Source: Halorussus salinisoli
Lineage (GTDB): Archaea; Halobacteriota; Halobacteria; Halobacteriales; Haladaptataceae
Assembly (NCBI GenBank): GCA_005239435.1
Contig: SZNP01000007.1
Location: 248,001-312,000, forward strand
DNA length: 64,000 nucleotides
Direction: 5' to 3'
Shown piece after piece: positions 26,991 through 35,926 of the stretch (positions are counted from its first letter, which is position 1; each line of letters starts with the position of its first letter). Below the pieces are notes generated by a model. It did not search any database and was not told the origin of the DNA. It saw nothing but the letters and a program-made list of their open reading frames with translations. Both the position numbers and the translations under genes were made by a program.

Positions 26991-27293
26991 GCAATCGTCT
27001 CCAGCGACGGTACGCGGACGGGTAAGTCTGGAGGCCGCCTACTTGCCACAGTACCGACCGACGGACGTCGGCTTCGGACTTCTCCGAGGTGCGACAGGCC
27101 GACTGGACCGCGGAAAGTTGTAACAATAACGACAGGACGGTGGTGAGTCCGGAAGCTCGACCGCTTATACAAATATTGCCGGAAGAATTCTATACATTTG
27201 TTTAGAAACGATTGAGTCATATAAACGTCGACGACGAGTCGCGGACGACGCCGATTAGTCCTTCCTCCGCTTCACGACTCTACACACTGCCGC
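26991..27293. other. spacer between the pseudo-metzincin gene and menD
   Basis: No gene seen. GGGTAAGTC near 27023 may be the TATA region of the minus-strand gene at 26990. The stretch 27165-27235 is AT-rich and contains CATTTGTTTAGAAAC, which shares the TTTGTTTA half-site found at 21822. Confidence 0.4.
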
Positions 27294-29132
27294 CTACTCG
27301 TCCCGGAACCCCGAGGCTACCCGTTCGTCCAGCGACTCGCGGAATCGGTGGCTCTCCTCTCCGTCGGTGGTGACCTCGATTACCTGCGTTCCCTCGCTTT
27401 CGACCGACTCGCGGAAGGCCGACCGGAACGCCGGAAGGTCGGCGACGCGTACGAAGTCGAGGCCGTAGAGGTCGCCGGTGAATTCGTAGTCGAGGCCGTG
27501 CGGCGTCCGGAACTGCTCGGTGAACGGCGGGTCGAACTCCTCGATGGGGAGCATGTGGAAGATGCCGCCGCCGTCGTTGTTAATCTCCACGACGGTCGCG
27601 TCCACGTCGCACCGCTGGACCGCCAGCAGGCCGTTCATGTCGTGGTAGTAGGCCAGGTCGCCCGTCACGACGACGAGGGTGTCGTCGGTCGCGCTTCCCG
27701 CGCCCAGTCCGGTACTCGTGATGCCGTCGATACCGCTCGCGCCGCGGTTGCCCAGAACCGTGAGGTCGGCCGACCGTGGTTCGCCGAACCGGTCCAGGTC
27801 CCGGACCGGCATGCTGTTCGAGACCATCACGGTCGCGGGGTCGGGCGTGTCTTCGGCGACCGCAGAGAGGATACCGCCTTCGAACGGTCGCTCGTCGCGG
27901 GCCGCGGCGACCAGATTCCAGTACCGGCGCTCGGTCTCGACGAATCGGTCGCGCCAGTCGTCGCTCCCCGGGGATTCGACGCTCTCGGCTAGTCGTCGGG
28001 CGAGTCGCGTCGGGTCGGCCGCGAGAAGGTCGGTCGCCTTAAACGTCGCTTCGCGCCACCCGCCTGCGGGGTCCACGAGGAACTGCCGGGAGTCGCTCGC
28101 CTCCAAAAACCGGCGGAGGACCTTCGAGGTGGGAGACGCGCCGAACCGCACGACGACCTCCGGGTCGGGCCACGAGTCGCCGACCGCGCCGAGGTAGCCG
28201 TCGTAGCCTCCGACGACGAGCGCTCGGCCGTCACCAGAACTGGGGTCGTCGTGGCCGAACCGATGCCCGGAGAGCGGGTCGGCGAGAACGGGAAAACCGG
28301 TCGCTTCCGCGAGGTCGGCGAGGGCCTCGCGTTCGGGCGTGGTCGAACTGCAGTCGGGTGGGGCCGAGTCGCGGTCGGGCGCGGGAGCGTCGGCCGGACC
28401 GACGACGAGCAGGCCGCGGTCCGCACTCTCGACGGCCTGCCGGACCTCGCGGAAGTCGGTCTCGCCCAACTCCGGGCGACCCTGCGCTGTCCGGACGTAC
28501 GGCCGGGCGCTCCCGTCGTTCTCGACCCGACCCTCCGTGGCGAGGGGTGCCTCGTCCGCCAAGTTCTCGGGCACGTCGCCCGGGACCTCGACGGGTTCGA
28601 GGGGCTTGCGGAACGGAACGTTCAGGTGGACCGGTCCCGGCGGCGTCCCGGTCGACTCGGCGACTGCGCGGGCCGCAGTCGTGCGGAGCGACCGGAGCTT
28701 TCGGGCCTCGGGTTCGGGTTCCGGCAGGTCGGTGTACCACCGGACTGCGTCGCCGTAGAGCTTCTGCTGGTCGATGGTCTGGTTCGCGCCCGAGTCCCGG
28801 AGTTCCGGCGGTCGGTCGGCCGTGAGAACCAGCATCGGGACGCGGGCCTGATTCGCCTCGATGACGGCGGGGTGGAAGTTCGCCGCCGCAGTTCCGGAGG
28901 TGCAGACCAGTGGCGTCGGCGTTCCGGTTCGCTTGGCCCGGCCGAGCGCGAAGAAGGCCGCCGAGCGTTCGTCGAGGTGGGAGAACACCTCGATTCCGCG
29001 TCGCTCGGCGAACGCGACGGTCAGCGGCGTCGAGCGACTGCCGGGCGCGACGCAGACTGCGTCGACGCCCGCCGCTTCGAGTTCGGCGACGAGGGTTCGC
29101 GCCCAGAGTGTGTTGCGATTTGGCGCACTCAT
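27294..29132 (-). CDS. menD: SEPHCHC synthase MenD
   Basis: A 612-residue thiamine-diphosphate enzyme that joins 2-oxoglutarate and isochorismate. Pyrimidine-binding domain: VCVAPGSRSTPLTVAFAERRGIEVFSHLDERSAAFFALG (about 26-64), with the catalytic Glu within; the isochorismate-side PLVCTSGTAAANFHPAVIEA follows. The ThDP/Mg motif is in VTGDLAYYHDMNGLLAVQRCDVDATVVEINNDGGGIF (about 510-545; GDLAYYHDMNGL to NNDGGG). Length is at the upper edge for MenD because of an acidic insertion around 215-260. Overlaps menF by ATGA. Confidence 0.96.
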   Translation of the reverse strand: MSAPNRNTLWARTLVAELEAAGVDAVCVAPGSRSTPLTVAFAERRGIEVFSHLDERSAAFFALGRAKRTGTPTPLVCTSGTAAANFHPAVIEANQARVPMLVLTADRPPELRDSGANQTIDQQKLYGDAVRWYTDLPEPEPEARKLRSLRTTAARAVAESTGTPPGPVHLNVPFRKPLEPVEVPGDVPENLADEAPLATEGRVENDGSARPYVRTAQGRPELGETDFREVRQAVESADRGLLVVGPADAPAPDRDSAPPDCSSTTPEREALADLAEATGFPVLADPLSGHRFGHDDPSSGDGRALVVGGYDGYLGAVGDSWPDPEVVVRFGASPTSKVLRRFLEASDSRQFLVDPAGGWREATFKATDLLAADPTRLARRLAESVESPGSDDWRDRFVETERRYWNLVAAARDERPFEGGILSAVAEDTPDPATVMVSNSMPVRDLDRFGEPRSADLTVLGNRGASGIDGITSTGLGAGSATDDTLVVVTGDLAYYHDMNGLLAVQRCDVDATVVEINNDGGGIFHMLPIEEFDPPFTEQFRTPHGLDYEFTGDLYGLDFVRVADLPAFRSAFRESVESEGTQVIEVTTDGEESHRFRESLDERVASGFRDE

Positions 29133-30481
29133 CTCTCCAGTTCGTCAAGAATCGGCCGGTACTTCAGTTGGACCTCCTCGTACTCCTCGTCGGGGTCGCT
29201 GTCGGCGACGATACCGTTTCCGGCGAAGAGGGTCGCCGACTCGTCGCCCGTCACTGCCGACCGGATGCCGACCGCGAAGGTACCGTCGCCCTCGGCGTCG
29301 AACCACCCGACGGGCGCGGCGTACCACCCGCGGTCGAAGGTCTCGGTCTCTCGGATGGTCCGAAGGGCTTTCGCGGGCGGGAGACCGCCGACGGCGGGAG
29401 TCGGATGCAGGGCCTCTACGATGGAGAGGACGTGGCCGCTCTCGGTCAGGTCGGCCTCGATGGGGGTCCAGAGGTGCTGAATCGTCGCCAGCTTTCGGAC
29501 GCGTCGGTCCTCGACTCGGACCGTGCCCGCGATGGGCGATAGCTGGTCACGAATCGTCTCGACGACCAACTCGTGTTCGTGAGCCATCTTCTCGCTGTTC
29601 TGGATGCTGGCTTCGAGTTCGGCGTCCTCCTCGGGGGTGTCGCCTCGACCGACGGACCCCGCGAGAGCGTCGGTCTCGACGGTTCGACCTCGGAGCGTTG
29701 CCAACCGTTCGGGGGTCGCGCCGAAGAAGGCCCCCTCGGTCGTCGGTTCGAAGCAGAACCGGAAACAGTCGGGGTACGACTCGCCGAGTCGGGCCAGCGC
29801 GCCGGGAATCGACACCTCGTCGGCCAGTTCGACCGCGAGGGCCTGGGCCAGCGTGACCTTCCGGAGGTCGCCCGCCTCGATGCGGGAGACCGCGGCGCTG
29901 ACCTGTTCGGCCCACTCCTCTCGGGTCGTGGTCGGGGTGGTGGCGACGACGCCGGGCGGACCGTCTTGCTGGGAGTCCGAACTCGGTTGTCCTTCCTCCT
30001 CGGTGAGCGCGTCTCGGACCTCCGCGAGTTCACGCTCGACCGCCTGGGGCGAGGCGTCCCGGGCCGAGACCGTCAGCCACGTCTCGCCGTTCGCGCGAGT
30101 CAACTGGGTCCGCGGAAGGACGAACTCCGCGGCCCCGAACCCCTGCCACGGCGGGGCCGGGTCGTGGTCTTCGTGGAACGAAAAGCCGCCGAACAGTCGG
30201 GGCCGCGCTGGGCCGGGTCCGTCGTAGTCGAGTCCGTCGAAGAGGTCGGCGGCGGCCTCGCGGACCTCCTCGAACCGGTCTGCTCCGTCGGCCGTGAGGC
30301 GTGCCGCCGTGCCGCCACCGGCGAACTCCGGGCCGTAGGGGCTGGTCCAGTAGGTCCGGGGTGCGTCCCGCCCGGCGAGGAAGGGTCGGGGGTCGCAGTC
30401 GGGTAGCTCTACTGCCCGGCTCACGAGGGCGGAGCCGGTCGGTTCGGCCGACACCTGTCCGTCGCGGGGCGGAGACTCCAT
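29129..30481 (-). CDS. menF: isochorismate synthase MenF
   Basis: A 450-residue chorismate-utilising enzyme that makes isochorismate for MenD. The C-terminal catalytic domain shows IEAGDLRKVTLAQALAVEL, CFRFCFEPTTEGAFFGATPERL, TDALAGSVGRG, SEKMAHEHELVVETIRDQL and LHPTPAVGGLPPAKALRTI (about residues 185-375), the usual chorismate-binding motifs. The N-terminal 170 residues form the variable part of MenF/EntC/PabB-like proteins. It begins the menFD transcript and overlaps menD by 4 bp. TAGACTAAAG-like sequence lies about 30 bp upstream (30509-30518). Confidence 0.95.
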   Translation of the reverse strand: MESPPRDGQVSAEPTGSALVSRAVELPDCDPRPFLAGRDAPRTYWTSPYGPEFAGGGTAARLTADGADRFEEVREAAADLFDGLDYDGPGPARPRLFGGFSFHEDHDPAPPWQGFGAAEFVLPRTQLTRANGETWLTVSARDASPQAVERELAEVRDALTEEEGQPSSDSQQDGPPGVVATTPTTTREEWAEQVSAAVSRIEAGDLRKVTLAQALAVELADEVSIPGALARLGESYPDCFRFCFEPTTEGAFFGATPERLATLRGRTVETDALAGSVGRGDTPEEDAELEASIQNSEKMAHEHELVVETIRDQLSPIAGTVRVEDRRVRKLATIQHLWTPIEADLTESGHVLSIVEALHPTPAVGGLPPAKALRTIRETETFDRGWYAAPVGWFDAEGDGTFAVGIRSAVTGDESATLFAGNGIVADSDPDEEYEEVQLKYRPILDELER

Positions 30482-30576
30482 TCAGTCGAACTCGGGAGGC
30501 CGGAGTCTTTAGTCTAACTGAATCGGTCGTGGCGGTCTGTGGACCCTCGGACGAACGTTCGGAGGACCGTTTCTCC

Positions 30577-30597
30577 GGCGCGTGCTGGCGCGACCTC
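30577..30597 (+). repeat. dispersed repeat A, copy 1 (half-element)
   Basis: GGCGCGTGCTGGCGCGACCT plus one further C. This 21-mer occurs again, perfectly but inverted, at 43211-43231, and with small changes at 54838-54858 and (first 12 bases) 58386-58397. It lies in the spacer between the molybdopterin gene and menF. Only the first half of the hairpin repeat is present here. Confidence 0.75.
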
Positions 30598-30620
30598 TTC
30601 GGAAAACCAGAACTCACGTT

Positions 30621-31217
30621 CTAACTGTACCGCTCCTCGTTCCACGGGTTCGCTGTGTTCGAGTAGCCGCGCTTCTCCCAGTAGCCTCGTTCGGGTTCGG
30701 TCAAGAACTCGATGCCGTTCACCCACTTCGCACCTTTGTAGGCGTACTTGTGCGGCGTGACGACTCGGAGCGGGCCGCCGTGCTCGCGCGGGAGAGAGTC
30801 ACCGTCGAACTCGTAGGTGAACAACACTTCCTCGCGCATGCAGTCGTCGAGCGGGAGGTTGGTCGTGTAGTCGTCCAGCGCGGAGAACATGACGTGAACC
30901 GCGTCGTCTCGCACTCCGGCCATCTCGGCGAGGTCCGGGAACGTGACGCCGGTGAACTCGCAGTCGAACTTGCTCCACCCGGTAACGCAGTGGAAGTCCT
31001 GATTCTGGGTCTCGCTCGGCAGGTCTCGGAACTCGTCCCACGACAGGGAGAGTTCGTCTTCGACCGCACCCGTGACCGTGAACTCCCACGTCTCGGGGTC
31101 CCAGTCGGGCGTCCCGCTCTTCGAGAGGACCGGGAATTTGCTCGTCTCTCGCTGGCCCGGCGGCAGGCGCTCGCCGTCGAACTCCTCGTGGATGTCGGTT
31201 ACGTCCGTGGCGCTCAT
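30621..31217 (-). CDS. sulfite-oxidase-family molybdopterin-dependent oxidoreductase
   Basis: A 198-residue protein of the sulfite oxidase molybdopterin-binding fold (YedY/MsrP-like, short form). The Mo-ligand Cys is in DFHCVTGWSKFDCEFTGV (about residue 89); LSLSWDEFRDLPSE, PLRVVTPHKYAYKGAKWVNGIEFL complete the family pattern. No signal peptide, so it is presumably cytoplasmic, unlike MsrP. Substrate unknown; methionine- or N-oxide/sulfite-type redox is possible. ATG 31217 with GATTTATCG 33 bp upstream. Confidence 0.9.
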   Translation of the reverse strand: MSATDVTDIHEEFDGERLPPGQRETSKFPVLSKSGTPDWDPETWEFTVTGAVEDELSLSWDEFRDLPSETQNQDFHCVTGWSKFDCEFTGVTFPDLAEMAGVRDDAVHVMFSALDDYTTNLPLDDCMREEVLFTYEFDGDSLPREHGGPLRVVTPHKYAYKGAKWVNGIEFLTEPERGYWEKRGYSNTANPWNEERYS

Positions 31218-31378
31218 GTGGGCCAGTCGGTGTCGGACGCAAGTAGATTTATCGACTGCGCACGGGCGCGTACCGAATCGACCGACCGAGGCCGCGACGC
31301 GCCCGGATAACGCGACGTTTCGTCGGTGTAAGCTCGACCTATTCTGAGTTGTGGGGGGTTCCACGGAGTATCGACTCA

Positions 31379-31390
31379 ATAACAAAGGCC
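31379..31390 (+). repeat. ATAACAAAGGCC motif, copy 1
   Basis: ATAACAAAGGCC, 25-36 bp before the ATG at 31415. The same 12-mer is at 51344-51355 upstream of the second PKD gene, and its first ten bases are at 45431-45440 upstream of the first. May be promoter-related. Confidence 0.4.
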
Positions 31391-31414
31391 GACCTGTCCC
31401 AAAACGCAGTGCGC

Positions 31415-31702
31415 ATGGCAACAAAAGAACGACGCACGGCCGGACAGGAACAGACCGTTCAGGCCGCCGAAGAGACCGCGACCGACGTGACTGTACTCGC
31501 TGCAGCCACGTCGGTGATACTCGCACTCCACCAGTTCTTCGTGCGGGGGAACCGAATGCAGGGTATCTTCATCGGTCTCTGGCCACCGACGATTCTGGCG
31601 TTCGCGAGCTACTACAACCAGAAGAGAATCGAAAAAGCCGTGACCGCACTCGGCCCGAACCGCATCATCAACTCTATCGAGCAGATGCTCGGTAGCCGCT
31701 GA
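31415..31702 (+). CDS. small two-TM haloarchaeal protein
   Basis: A 95-residue protein with a polar, Gln/Glu-rich N-terminus (TAGQEQTVQAAEETATDV), two hydrophobic segments (VTVLAAATSVILALHQFF and GIFIGLWPPTILAFASYY) and a basic/polar tail. I know of comparable small haloarchaeal membrane proteins but no function. ATG 31415 is preferred over the upstream in-frame start because it begins a clean protein. A T5 tract follows the stop. Confidence 0.75.
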   Translation: MATKERRTAGQEQTVQAAEETATDVTVLAAATSVILALHQFFVRGNRMQGIFIGLWPPTILAFASYYNQKRIEKAVTALGPNRIINSIEQMLGSR

Positions 31703-31719
31703 ACTCCCGAACGACGTCA

Positions 31720-31724
31720 TTTTT
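31720..31724 (+). terminator. T-tract after the small two-TM gene
   Basis: Five T about 18 nt after the stop, a plausible archaeal termination site. Confidence 0.4.
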
Positions 31725-31899
31725 CCGCCTCCGTAATCCGCCGTTGTGTATCGGTTCCAACAACATCCGTTCGGAAACATCGACACTACGTTTCGGAACT
31801 CTCAATCTTTCTTTCCGTTACGTTCGAAATGGTTCACCGTGACCCGTACTCTTCCCCGTCAGACTTATCAACACCCCTCCCGAAGCCACCAATGTTCCA

Positions 31900-32118
31900 A
31901 TGCCGAAGGTAGAGATAACTATTCCGGAACATCTCGAAATGCAGATCGCCCAGATGGTCGAACAGGGCGAGTTCGTCAACCGAGAGGAAGCCATCGAGGA
32001 TCTCCTCTCGACGGGTCTCAAAGCCTACAAGACCAGTGGTCCGATGGACGATGACGACCGCGAACCTGGTCTCGAAGACGAAGGAATGATGGGCCACGAA
32101 GACGAGTACGTCTTCTAA
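31900..32118 (+). CDS. ribbon-helix-helix (CopG-like) protein
   Basis: A 72-residue protein. The first ~50 residues read MPKVEITIPEHLEMQIAQMV then FVNREEAIEDLLSTGLK, the beta-strand and two helices of a ribbon-helix-helix DNA-binding module. The tail is very acidic. No toxin gene adjoins it, so an antitoxin role has no support; it could be a stand-alone regulator. CTTATCAA about 35 bp upstream is the likely TATA region. Confidence 0.85.
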   Translation: MPKVEITIPEHLEMQIAQMVEQGEFVNREEAIEDLLSTGLKAYKTSGPMDDDDREPGLEDEGMMGHEDEYVF

Positions 32119-32158
32119 CCCTCCCTTTTCCGAGCGTGCGAAGCGTTCACAGAAACCC

Positions 32159-32166
32159 TTAAATTA
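32159..32166 (+). promoter_or_regulatory. TATA-like box of the first UPF0058 gene
   Basis: TTAAATTA, 25 bp before the ATG at 32188, with a purine-rich CAGAAAC just upstream (BRE-like). A strong leaderless promoter by haloarchaeal standards. Inference. Confidence 0.6.
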
Positions 32167-32187
32167 GACACCTCCTTACCCACGGAC

Positions 32188-32466
32188 ATGCACAAAGACG
32201 AGCTTCTCGAACTTCACGAGGAAATGGTACTCATTATGGAGTATTTCCAGGACCAAGAACGCGTGAGAGACGGTCTGTTCGACCCGTACGAGGAACTCGA
32301 CGTGGACCCCTCGCACGTCCACAAGTCCAAGAGCGAACACAAGCACGCGGTGTTCGTCCTCGGCAACGCGTTGGCCACCGCGATGAGCGACGACGAGTTC
32401 AGCGAGGCGGGCCGCATCGGCAAGCGCATGCAGGAACTCGCCGACGACGCTGAATCCAAAATCTGA
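32188..32466 (+). CDS. UPF0058 family protein
   Basis: A 92-residue helical protein with the family pattern MHKDELLELHEEMVLIMEYF and HVHKSKSEHKHAVFVLGNALA; the conserved Lys/His residues are present. Function unknown. A second, shorter UPF0058 member lies at 37499. Strong promoter-like TTAAATTA 25 bp upstream. Confidence 0.92.
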   Translation: MHKDELLELHEEMVLIMEYFQDQERVRDGLFDPYEELDVDPSHVHKSKSEHKHAVFVLGNALATAMSDDEFSEAGRIGKRMQELADDAESKI

Positions 32467-32909
32467 AACTTCTACTGCGTTCGGAAACTCCCCTTCGGCG
32501 AATCTCCTCGCTGGAAGAACGTTCACGAAAACCACTGCGTCACCTCTCCTTCGATTGGCGGTTCGCCCCTGCGTACCGTCTGCGCTCGGTCGAAGGTTCC
32601 TCGACCCGTTCGGTCGCGTAGTACTCTCGCGGAAGAACTTCGTGCAGTCGCGCCCTACGGTCGCTCACTGTTCTGTGGAACGACCCGTTTCGCGCGTCGG
32701 TTGCAACGATACCGATAAGAGGAACGTATAGTTATGTTTAGAACCTCGATAGCAACCTCAAAGAAGTAATTTAATTGCTGAACTCCGGTTCCGTTCCGCG
32801 CGAACCCGACGTTCCACGCCGACCTCCAGCAGTTGTACCGCGACCGACCGCTGGAAAAGGTCGGTTGCGGGCCGCAAGATATTTGAGAGGCTTGTGGCTT
32901 CCACGTAAT
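32467..32909. other. gene-free spacer before the 831-residue protein
   Basis: About 440 bp without an ORF I can support. It is GC-rich apart from an AT patch at 32715-32780 (TATAGTTATGTTTAGAAC and AAGTAATTTAATTGC). I see no repeats or RNA gene. ATATTT at 32879-32884 is 29 bp before the next ATG. Confidence 0.5.
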
Positions 32910-35405
32910 ATGGAAACGCGCACGGTCGAGCAGGTCGAAAGTTGGCGGACTCGTTCCTTCGCGGACGGGTTCGCTGGCCTGCGCGAACTCTCTGACGGGG
33001 AGTTCTCGGGGGCAGTCAGGGCCGGTGGCGCGTGGCTATTCATGCTCAACGGACGGATAATCGGCGTCTTCGAGGGGAGCCTCGACGACTTCGAGGACGC
33101 CGACGGCACTGCATACGCCGCGCCCCATCCGTCGCTTCCGCTCCTGTTCAGTATGCAGGAACGAGGTGGCGAGACCCAAGCAAAGTATTACACGAACGAC
33201 ACGCCGCTCTCGGACGTCGATTCGACGCTCACGGACGGGAAGTTCACCGGCTACGTCGAACTCAGCGAGAACGTCCTGAGCGGGGATTACTACGTGGCCT
33301 ACTACGGCGGGCGTTCGATGAGCGTCGCGTTCGTCGGCGCGAGCGAACAGGTCGTGACCGGCGACGACGCCTTCGAGCGAGCCAACGACGAGGTCGGAAT
33401 CTACGAAGTTCGGGACGTGAACATCGAAGTCACCGACGTACCGGAACCCGACGACGCCGACGAGTCGACGGGCGGAACGTCCGGCGGGTCGGGTACGTCG
33501 TCCGGCGGAACGGACGCACCCTCCGGCGGAGCGAGCGCGACGTCCGTCGGGACAGACGCGGCGTCCGGCGAGTCGGGCGGAGCATCCGGTGGAGCAGGCA
33601 CGTCTTCCAGCGAGTCGGGCGCGGCGTCCGATGGCGCGCCCGATTCGGGTGCGGTCGACGCGACACCGACCGAAGGGAGTGCGGGTCGCGCCGGCGGGAC
33701 CGACGCCTCGCTCGAAACGGAAAGCGGTTCAGGCGGGCGAACCGAGGACGTTCCCGGCGGGCAAACGAGTCGGTCTCCGGGACAGTCCGCGAAGTCGACC
33801 GGGACCCAATCACCCGCGGGCCAGCGACCCGACGCGACCGACCGCCGAGCGGACCGCGCCGCCGACAGCGCCTCGGAACCCGACCGCGAGGCGCAAACGG
33901 CCGACGCGAGCCCGAGCGACCAGACCGACGCGAGCGCGGAAACCAGTACGAGTACGGAATCCAGTGCAGACACGGAGTCCGCCACGAGCGCAGACCGTGC
34001 GAGTGACGAGGAGACGGTCGAATCGACGACGAGTCCACAGTCCGCTTCGAGTACGGACGCGACGCACGAGACGACGCCCGACGCGGCCTCGGACGCCGGG
34101 AGCGAGGAGACGGCCACCGAAGACGTGTTCGACGACGAGGAGGAGTGGCGCGAGGCCACGACCATCCCGTCGCTGGACCCCGACCGGAGCGAGGGTCCGA
34201 AAGACGCGACTACCGGCGGGACGGGCGGGTCGTCCCAGAGTGCGGCGTCGGTCGACGACCCGACGGCCGACCGCCCGAGTTCGGGGTCGGCGACGAGCGG
34301 TAAATCCCCAGCGAGCGCCAAATCTCCGACGAGCGGGCAGTCCCGGCCCGGCGACGGAACGAGCGCGTCGCGCACGTCGGTCGGACGCGCTGAGCCAGCG
34401 TCCGACCAGTCAGCGCCTGCGTCGGGGCAGTCCGCGGCGTCCGGGTCGAGCGCGTCCGGTGGCGCGTCGGAAGAGGCCAGCGAGGAGGCCCGAGAACGCG
34501 TCCAGAAGCTCCGGTCGCAACTCGAACAGCGCAAACAGCAGGTCGAGCAGTTGAAGCAGCGACTCTCGAACGTCGAGTCCGAGCGCAACGAGTACAAGCG
34601 CGAGCGCGACGCCCTCCGGCAGGAGGTCGAGCGACTCGAAGCGAAACTCGAAACCACCGAGTCGGCCGGGTCGGGGAGCGCCAACCGCCAACTCAGTCGG
34701 TCGCAGGCGTTCGACGGCACCAACCTGTTCGTCCGCTACGAGTCGAAGGGGAAGGCCACGCTGGACGAGGCGGCGGAAGGGAAGGCCGAGGCCGACGACG
34801 TGAACGCCAACCTCCGACTCGAACATCACACCCAGTTCGAGGCCGACGACGTGGACGTGGAGGGCGAGTCGTTCGAGGAGTTCCTCACCGACTCGTTCGA
34901 GTACCAGTTCGTCGCGTGGGTCGTGGAGGAACTCCTCTACGAAATCCGGGACACCGGCCACAGAACCGGTCTGAAGGAGCTCTACGAGTCGATTCCGAAG
35001 ATAGACCGAGTGGACCTCCACGGCTCGGTCAGCGCCGGTGACACCGACGAGGACACCCGACAGGAGGCGTTCGACATCATCATGCGCGACCGGATGGGTA
35101 ATCCGCTCGTGGTCGCCGACCTGAACGGGTCGCGCGACCCGACGACCGGCGACATGATGGGGTCGCTCGTGGACGCCTCGTCGGGCGTCGCGCACGCTCA
35201 CGACGAACTATCCGGGGCGTTCCAAGTGACCGAGAGCTTCTTCGAACCGGAGGCTCTCGAAACGACCGAGTCCGCGACTTCCGGCGGATTCCTGAGCCGC
35301 GAAAAGAGAGAGAGTTTCGTGAAACTCTCCCGAAAGCGGGGATACCACCTCTGTCTCGTGGAATCACGGAGTGGTGGCTTCCACCTGAACGTGCCGGAAC
35401 TCTAG
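32910..35405 (+). CDS. large conserved haloarchaeal protein with disordered linker and coiled coil
   Basis: 831 residues in four parts: an N-terminal globular domain (1-180; SFADGFAGLRELSDGEFSGAV..., an acidic beta-rich region); a ~340-residue low-complexity linker (about 184-520) made of Ser, Thr, Gly, Ala, Asp, Glu, Gln, with repeated SGG/TSSG words; a coiled coil at about 525-583 (EEARERVQKLRSQLEQRKQQ...); and a C-terminal globular domain (about 600-831) with TDEDTRQEAFDIIMRDRMGNPLVVADLNGSRDPTTGDMM. I recognise the layout from haloarchaea but not a function. No signal peptide or TM. Convergent with a wHTH gene (4-bp overlap). ATG 32910 has ATATTT 29 bp upstream. Linker length may vary between strains. 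Confidence 0.85.
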   Translation: METRTVEQVESWRTRSFADGFAGLRELSDGEFSGAVRAGGAWLFMLNGRIIGVFEGSLDDFEDADGTAYAAPHPSLPLLFSMQERGGETQAKYYTNDTPLSDVDSTLTDGKFTGYVELSENVLSGDYYVAYYGGRSMSVAFVGASEQVVTGDDAFERANDEVGIYEVRDVNIEVTDVPEPDDADESTGGTSGGSGTSSGGTDAPSGGASATSVGTDAASGESGGASGGAGTSSSESGAASDGAPDSGAVDATPTEGSAGRAGGTDASLETESGSGGRTEDVPGGQTSRSPGQSAKSTGTQSPAGQRPDATDRRADRAADSASEPDREAQTADASPSDQTDASAETSTSTESSADTESATSADRASDEETVESTTSPQSASSTDATHETTPDAASDAGSEETATEDVFDDEEEWREATTIPSLDPDRSEGPKDATTGGTGGSSQSAASVDDPTADRPSSGSATSGKSPASAKSPTSGQSRPGDGTSASRTSVGRAEPASDQSAPASGQSAASGSSASGGASEEASEEARERVQKLRSQLEQRKQQVEQLKQRLSNVESERNEYKRERDALRQEVERLEAKLETTESAGSGSANRQLSRSQAFDGTNLFVRYESKGKATLDEAAEGKAEADDVNANLRLEHHTQFEADDVDVEGESFEEFLTDSFEYQFVAWVVEELLYEIRDTGHRTGLKELYESIPKIDRVDLHGSVSAGDTDEDTRQEAFDIIMRDRMGNPLVVADLNGSRDPTTGDMMGSLVDASSGVAHAHDELSGAFQVTESFFEPEALETTESATSGGFLSREKRESFVKLSRKRGYHLCLVESRSGGFHLNVPEL

Positions 35406-35707
35406 TTTTCGGCTTCTGCGGCTTCGCTGATCTTCATCTCGTCCAGTTTGTCCGAGATTTCGTCTATCTTTCCGTCCAGTTCGGCGACGAACTCCTCGGT
35501 GCGCTCGGTCGTGATCGCACCCTGACTCGACGGCTCGATGAGGTTCTCCTCTTCGAGGACGCGGAGGGAGTACCGAACTTTGTGGTGCGGGTAGCCCGTT
35601 TCGTTCGACATCTTCACGATACCGATGGGTTCGCTCTCGATGACCATCTTCAGAACCTGCAGATGGCGCTCCAACATATCGACTTCCTTCTCAAGTCTAT
35701 CTATCAT
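35402..35707 (-). CDS. small winged-HTH / coiled-coil regulator
   Basis: A 101-residue protein: a short coiled coil (MIDRLEKEVDMLERHLQVLKMVIES), a winged helix (IGIVKMSNETGYPHHKVRYSLRVLEEENLIEPSSQGAITT) and a C-terminal coiled coil (FVAELDGKIDEISDKLDEM). Typical haloarchaeal one-domain transcription regulator; target unknown. Its stop overlaps the stop of the convergent 831-residue gene. CTTTTAAAAG, a palindromic TATA, is 30 bp upstream of its ATG. Confidence 0.85.
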   Translation of the reverse strand: MIDRLEKEVDMLERHLQVLKMVIESEPIGIVKMSNETGYPHHKVRYSLRVLEEENLIEPSSQGAITTERTEEFVAELDGKIDEISDKLDEMKISEAAEAEN

Positions 35708-35732
35708 GGCATGTGTTAACTTGTCTTAGAGC

Positions 35733-35742
35733 CTTTTAAAAG
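35733..35742 (-). promoter_or_regulatory. TATA-like box of the wHTH gene
   Basis: CTTTTAAAAG, a perfect palindrome, centred 30 bp before the ATG at 35707. Inference. Confidence 0.55.
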
Positions 35743-35926
35743 TTGCTGTCCGACCGGGACGCGTAACGACCGACTCGTCGCTCTCCGGTGCGAGTAGTTA
35801 ACAGGTCTGGCGTCGACTCATATAGCGTTGTCGGTCTCTGTCACAGTGTAGTATCCTCGATACTGTAGATTTTCGGTGGCGGGACGGGATATATGTCCAC
35901 GGTCGTGAATCAATTTGGCGAAAATA

